Source of the DNA: a virus
DNA: 40,772 nucleotides
Direction: 5' to 3' (one strand)
Virus record (IMG/VR): IMGVR_UViG_3300045107_000818
Span: 1 to 40,772 of that record
Shown here: positions 37,433 through 40,772 of the stretch, one piece after another
Numbering within the stretch: the first letter of the stretch is position 1
Layout of the letters: the number at the start of each line of letters is the position of its first letter
Translations under genes and position numbers: made by a program
The notes under the pieces: generated by a model
The model's input: the letters and a program-made list of their open reading frames with translations, nothing else
The model's database searches: none
Told to the model about the DNA's origin: nothing

Positions 37433-38056
37433 TCAGAGCGAAGGCTTGTCACAGGACCGCTTCGCTGCCATCGGGTCCAGTCGCTGCAGCAGCCCCGATT
37501 CAGGAAATCCGCTCACAATCTGTGTGCCGTTGTCCGTGATGATCACTTCCGATGACGGGTACGCGTCGCCTCTGAGTTCAAGTCCAGCGTGCCTGTCCGA
37601 CAACAGGTGCACCCGCTGATTGCTCGACCCTCTCCACAGCAACCCATCGGTCTTGAGTTCTTTCACGAATCGGCCTGTCACGAGGACATCGAGACAGTCC
37701 AGTAGCCTCACTTGCTCAGCACTTGTGAGCTCTTCAATCTCATAGCCCGTAAACGCCATGAGCGATAGATTCTGCCGCAGAAGCTGCTCAGCCAATGATG
37801 CGAGCGGAGCAGCCTGGGCAAAGGGCTCACCGCCCGTGAACGTCACGCCGTCAATCGGCTGGCACCCGACGATCAGTGCGACAAGCTCACTTACTCCCAT
37901 GATCCGTCGTGGCGAAAACGACCATGTATCCGGGTTCCAGCAGCCGGGACAGTGAAGCGGACACCCTTGGACCCAAAGGACGAAGCGATCGCCGGGCCCA
38001 TTCACACTGCTCCGTGACAAACATCTGGCAACATTAATGAGGGGCTCGGTTTCCAT
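37433..38056 (-). CDS. Radical SAM activase-like protein (4Fe-4S, NrdG type)
   Basis: 207 aa. GPGDRFVLWVQGCPLHCPGC carries the C32-x3-C36-x2-C39 iron-sulfur cluster motif; VTFTGGEPFA (71-80) binds SAM; SLMAFTGYEIEELTSAEQVR and LLDCLDVLVTGRFVKELKTD follow as in NrdG/PflA-type activases. It is the last gene of a four-gene operon with DUF1257, DUF2997 and a coiled-coil protein. ATG 38056 overlaps the DUF1257 stop (TGATG). It likely activates or modifies a partner in that system rather than a ribonucleotide reductase, since none is nearby. Confidence 0.87.
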   Translation of the reverse strand: METEPLINVARCLSRSSVNGPGDRFVLWVQGCPLHCPGCWNPDTWSFSPRRIMGVSELVALIVGCQPIDGVTFTGGEPFAQAAPLASLAEQLLRQNLSLMAFTGYEIEELTSAEQVRLLDCLDVLVTGRFVKELKTDGLLWRGSSNQRVHLLSDRHAGLELRGDAYPSSEVIITDNGTQIVSGFPESGLLQRLDPMAAKRSCDKPSL

Positions 38057-38550
38057 CAGTAGACCCGCTTTGAGAGCACCAGTCTGATGCGTCCCTGCTC
38101 GACACGCTCCTCGATCCGATAGCCGCTGCTCTTGGCCTTCTCGATCACCGCCTGCCGTGTGGCCTCGACGAGTCGACGACGCTCCTCCTCGGCCGCGAGG
38201 CGTTGTTCCTCAGCCATTCGGCGGCTCTTCTCACTCTGATGAACCTCGTAGCGACTGCTCAGGCGTGCCAGCCACGCTGAACCGAAGCGAGACTGGTCGT
38301 ATCCGCTCACGATCAGGCGAAAGCCGGTCGGTGTTCGAACGAATCCGACATCATTTGACGCGCTGCCGATGTGCTGGCGGCGGATGATGATGTGGGCTTG
38401 CTGCTCTCGCGCTGCTCCCTCGTAGCCAACCAGTGCCACCGCCTGTTGATGCACCTCCACCATAGAACGTGCAACGCCAAGGTCAGCCAGCGCATCGAGA
38501 AGGCTATCGGTATCGGTCATTGGAGTGGCGAGTTGCAGGTACGCGCTCAT
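38056..38550 (-). CDS. DUF1257 (Ycf35-like) protein
   Basis: 164 aa. SAYLQLATPMTDTDSLLDAL, VEVHQQAVALVGYEGAAREQ, QAHIIIRRQHIGSASNDVGF and RLIVSGYDQSRFGSAWLARL match DUF1257, the family of plastid/cyanobacterial Ycf35; IIIRR.H.GS.SND.GF is its hallmark. A Glu/Arg-rich helix follows (EKSRRMAEEQRLAAEEERRR), then a C-terminal strand pair. Function is not established. ATG 38550 overlaps the DUF2997 stop (ATGA) and has GGAGG upstream. Confidence 0.87.
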   Translation of the reverse strand: MSAYLQLATPMTDTDSLLDALADLGVARSMVEVHQQAVALVGYEGAAREQQAHIIIRRQHIGSASNDVGFVRTPTGFRLIVSGYDQSRFGSAWLARLSSRYEVHQSEKSRRMAEEQRLAAEEERRRLVEATRQAVIEKAKSSGYRIEERVEQGRIRLVLSKRVY

Positions 38551-38762
38551 GGCCGCCCTCCGCTCTTCAGGTTGGCCTGGTTGGATGTCGACGCACTGGT
38601 CGGCCGATCCGCCTGCTTGCGATCGACGCTTACCCACACCCCGGGGCAATCGGCGAGGATCTTCTCGAGGTCCTTGATACACGCATCACCAACAAATCCA
38701 TGTGCGTCGGCTTTGATCCGGCCTTGCTCGTCGATCTCAATCTCAATCCGCTGTTCTCGCAT
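38547..38762 (-). CDS. DUF2997 protein
   Basis: 71 aa. REQRIEIEIDEQGRIKADAH and GFVGDACIKDLEKILADCPG match the short DUF2997 form (I.I.I...G.I...A.GF.G..C......E..L), which almost always accompanies DUF1257. The C-terminus is polar (KQADRPTSASTSNQANLKSG). ATG 38762 lies four bases after the coiled-coil gene stop, with AAGAGGTG upstream. Its role is unknown; constant pairing suggests a complex with the DUF1257 protein. Confidence 0.85.
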   Translation of the reverse strand: MREQRIEIEIDEQGRIKADAHGFVGDACIKDLEKILADCPGVWVSVDRKQADRPTSASTSNQANLKSGGRP

Positions 38763-38765
38763 GGG

Positions 38766-40772
38766 TCACCTCTTTCGAGCCACGAGGCGTGCGTTGAGCC
38801 GTGCAGCCTCGGCTCGGGCAGGCTCGAGTTGCTCCCAAGCGTCGACCGCCAGGAAGCGGTCCGAACCTGCTTCCAGTAGCTCGCCAACCGACGGCAAGGC
38901 CTCCGCTGGAATCCGGAGTCCGGGCGACTCCCTAAGGGGTGCGGGAACAAACCCTTTGCCGCTTTTGCCCTTGGCATCATTGCTCTGCTTCAGTTTCAGA
39001 CTGAAGGGCCGTTTCAGTGCCTGCTCTGGCTCACTCCGGCTGCCGTTCAGGCGTGCGATCTCGCTGCTGACCGATTTCAGTTCATCGTGGAGCTTCCGCT
39101 GCCGAGCCTTCCAATCCGACTCACTCTCCTCCTTGCCTTGCCCCCCCTTGATCTCCTCGTCAAGGGCTGCCTTGCGTTCCTTGGCGGCAGCGACACTGGC
39201 ATCAATCACGCCGAGCCGCTGCCTGTGCTCAGCCTGGTCCTTCTCCCACTGCTCGCGTTGCTGCTGTTCGTCAGCCTTGGCGATATCGCTATCCACGCCA
39301 CGGACATACTCCTGCACCGCCGATTCGAGCGCATCCAAACGCGCTACTGCGCCGCGAGCGGCGTCTACCGATCCGCCAGCGAGTTTCAGGGGTACGAGCA
39401 AATCATGCTCTGCCATCAACTCGCGACGCATTCGGTCAAGGCCAAGTACGCCCTCGAACCAGCGCCCAAGTGAGGACCTCGCCAGATCGCTGCGTTCGCC
39501 AGCGGACTTAAGCAGTTCGCCGCAGGACTTGACTCGCAAGGCAACGGACTTCTCCGCTTCATCCCACTGCTGGTAGAGGCCGCTGCGAACCGCCTTCGTT
39601 GGAGGTGATGGCGGAACATTCGTCCAGGCGAAGACGGCCTTGCGGACAAGCGCAGGTGCGTCCGGCCACTTTGCTGGCTCCTTGTTCGACACCTCTTCCA
39701 GTGTCTCGCAAGGAACCTCACCTGCCTTGATCTCTTCTTCCTCGATACATGGCTTGGCTCCAGCAGCGCCTGGAAGCCATACCGCCCCCGACAGCGTTCG
39801 CAGAGATGCCTCCCGGCGGAAGACTGCTGCTGGTGTGGCTTGGACTAGCGCATCGTGGAGCGGCCGCGCTTGGGACGGATTCAGTCTGACACGGAGGAGG
39901 AACTCGGCGATTGGCCATTCGATCACTCCTTCCGTTGGCGTGACCCACATGTCCGGCAGCTGAACCCCGAGGCTGACCACTTCCGACCCGGCCGCTACAA
40001 GTTCCGCCAACGCTGCATGTCCTTCGCCCGATGCCAGAGTCACGAGGCGTCGAGCCCGCTTCGGGAGGCCGGCGCTTCCACTCCGTACACAAACCGCGTC
40101 ATTCGGAACAACTTCAGAATCCACTGGCCGGCGAAGCAAACGCACCGGACCGTCCGTGGGAGGGACGACATCTACTGGTCGGTCTTGGGGCGGCTCGAAC
40201 GTCAACGCCTGTGACTTTGGCTCTGTCCATGCCTCATCCACAGCATGATGCCAGAACCAGTGAAGAGCAACGCGGACGAGCCCCGCGCTCTGAGCCTCGT
40301 CCAGTTCGACGATCCATTGGGGTGCTCCGGTCAGAATGGCTCCGCCGCAGAGCACGGCGCGCCGGGTTGCGAAGTTCACCACCGCTGGAATCAGCGGCAG
40401 CGACGTACGGCGTGCGAGCAGGAAGGACGACGCCCTCTCTCGCAGACCCGGATCTCGCTGTCCCGTCCCAAAGCCCAAGGAGCCCAGCACATACACCCGA
40501 CGATCACCAACTGCGGCATCGAGCATGGCACGCGTGAGCGCACCGGGTCCTGCGTCCGACAGTACAAACATGGACGGCTGACTGGCATCGCCAACTACAC
40601 GGCGGACGAGGTCGCTGGCCTGAGCACTCACGGGGTCGATCCAAGGACCGTTGAGAGCAAAGCGCCCTGCGGCCTCCGGGAAGCACTCCCATGCCATGGG
40701 CAGGCGCGCGTCGGAACGGTCAATCGCCTTGCTGCGCGGGTACGGCGCGATGGGGCCGCGTAGCGTGCTCAT
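38766..40772 (-). CDS. Large coiled-coil protein with possible PLD-like N-terminus (may continue past the edge)
   Basis: At least 668 aa; ATG is the last codon of the window, so a start further right cannot be excluded. Residues about 60-200 (FVLSDAGPGALTRAMLDAAV, then FLLARRTSLPLIPAVVNFAT, AVLCGGAILTGAPQWIVELD and WFWHHAVDEAW) resemble a phospholipase-D-like fold in which the HKD residues are not evident. Residues about 465-590 form a Glu/Lys/Gln-rich coiled coil (RQRLGVIDASVAAAKERKAA, then LDEEIKGGQGKEESESDWKA). The end (PAEALPSVGELLEAGSDRFL) is helical. It heads the DUF2997-DUF1257-radical SAM operon. PLD-like assignment is tentative. Confidence 0.6.
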   Translation of the reverse strand: MSTLRGPIAPYPRSKAIDRSDARLPMAWECFPEAAGRFALNGPWIDPVSAQASDLVRRVVGDASQPSMFVLSDAGPGALTRAMLDAAVGDRRVYVLGSLGFGTGQRDPGLRERASSFLLARRTSLPLIPAVVNFATRRAVLCGGAILTGAPQWIVELDEAQSAGLVRVALHWFWHHAVDEAWTEPKSQALTFEPPQDRPVDVVPPTDGPVRLLRRPVDSEVVPNDAVCVRSGSAGLPKRARRLVTLASGEGHAALAELVAAGSEVVSLGVQLPDMWVTPTEGVIEWPIAEFLLRVRLNPSQARPLHDALVQATPAAVFRREASLRTLSGAVWLPGAAGAKPCIEEEEIKAGEVPCETLEEVSNKEPAKWPDAPALVRKAVFAWTNVPPSPPTKAVRSGLYQQWDEAEKSVALRVKSCGELLKSAGERSDLARSSLGRWFEGVLGLDRMRRELMAEHDLLVPLKLAGGSVDAARGAVARLDALESAVQEYVRGVDSDIAKADEQQQREQWEKDQAEHRQRLGVIDASVAAAKERKAALDEEIKGGQGKEESESDWKARQRKLHDELKSVSSEIARLNGSRSEPEQALKRPFSLKLKQSNDAKGKSGKGFVPAPLRESPGLRIPAEALPSVGELLEAGSDRFLAVDAWEQLEPARAEAARLNARLVARKR

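Noticed and set aside
37433-37560. Phage insertion into the 3' end of the radical SAM gene (att site)
   Set aside because: The C-terminal tail after VSGFP looks longer than expected, but no flanking repeat can be seen because the other phage end is outside the window.

Overview
The window is a GC-rich (roughly two-thirds G+C) stretch dominated by one tailed-phage genome, read almost entirely on the minus strand, ending on the right in a second, non-phage gene cluster. Gene style (DUF669, ParB-like duplicates, NrdR-like zinc ribbon, small conserved phage proteins, Hint domains in Gly/Ser-rich proteins, DUF1257/DUF2997 neighbours) suggests a Planctomycetota host, perhaps Phycisphaerae. This is an inference from gene content only; no rRNA or other taxonomic marker is present.

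Layout (genes run from right to left unless stated). 37.4-40.8 kb: a four-gene operon, a large coiled-coil protein with a possible PLD-like N-terminus, DUF2997, DUF1257 and a radical-SAM activase. It looks like part of a chromosomal conflict or maintenance system that continues off the right edge. 34.5-37.3 kb: the integration module, a small protein, DUF2924, a large serine recombinase and an HTH protein, closed by a terminator. 30.9-34.3 kb: cargo, namely a two-gene module of unknown function, an orphan excisionase/antitoxin-type HTH protein, and a HigBA-like toxin-antitoxin pair on the plus strand. 22.1-30.5 kb: early/replication genes, with a sigma factor, a small protein, an AAA ATPase, DUF669, RusA resolvase, two ParB-fold proteins, an SF2 helicase and a PrimPol-helicase. 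21.57-22.12 kb: a non-coding, repeat-rich stretch that could be a replication origin. 20.2-21.6 kb: a ParB-N/DNA methyltransferase fusion broken by an in-frame TGA. 18.3-20.2 kb: five small plus-strand genes including a HARE-HTH protein. 15.1-18.1 kb: packaging (candidate small terminase, large terminase, zinc ribbon, small protein). 11.1-15.1 kb: head (portal, protease-capsid fusion, DUF2190). 3.6-11.1 kb: connector and tail, including a frameshifted tail chaperone and the tape measure. 1-3.6 kb: methyltransferase, MptE/DUF115-like protein, a Ser/Gly-rich protein with an intein-like Hint domain, and a GT32-type glycosyltransferase.

Most minus-strand genes overlap by 1-4 bases (ATGA, GTGA or TGATG), so they are translationally coupled in long operons. 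Three operon starts, ahead of the head genes, the early genes and the recombinase genes, carry the same 21-bp element, and at two of them a hairpin abuts it. This is the strongest candidate for a phage-specific control signal and it ties the recombinase module to the phage. A phage sigma factor and an NrdR/Ogr-type zinc ribbon are encoded beside two of the copies.

Other notable items are a C7 slippery run in the tail chaperone, a 25-bp perfect palindrome inside a ParB-like gene, a 100-bp polypurine/polypyrimidine imperfect inverted repeat next to the primase, the Hint protein next to glycosylation genes, and the unknown two-gene cargo. No endolysin, tRNA, rRNA, CRISPR array or insertion sequence was recognised.
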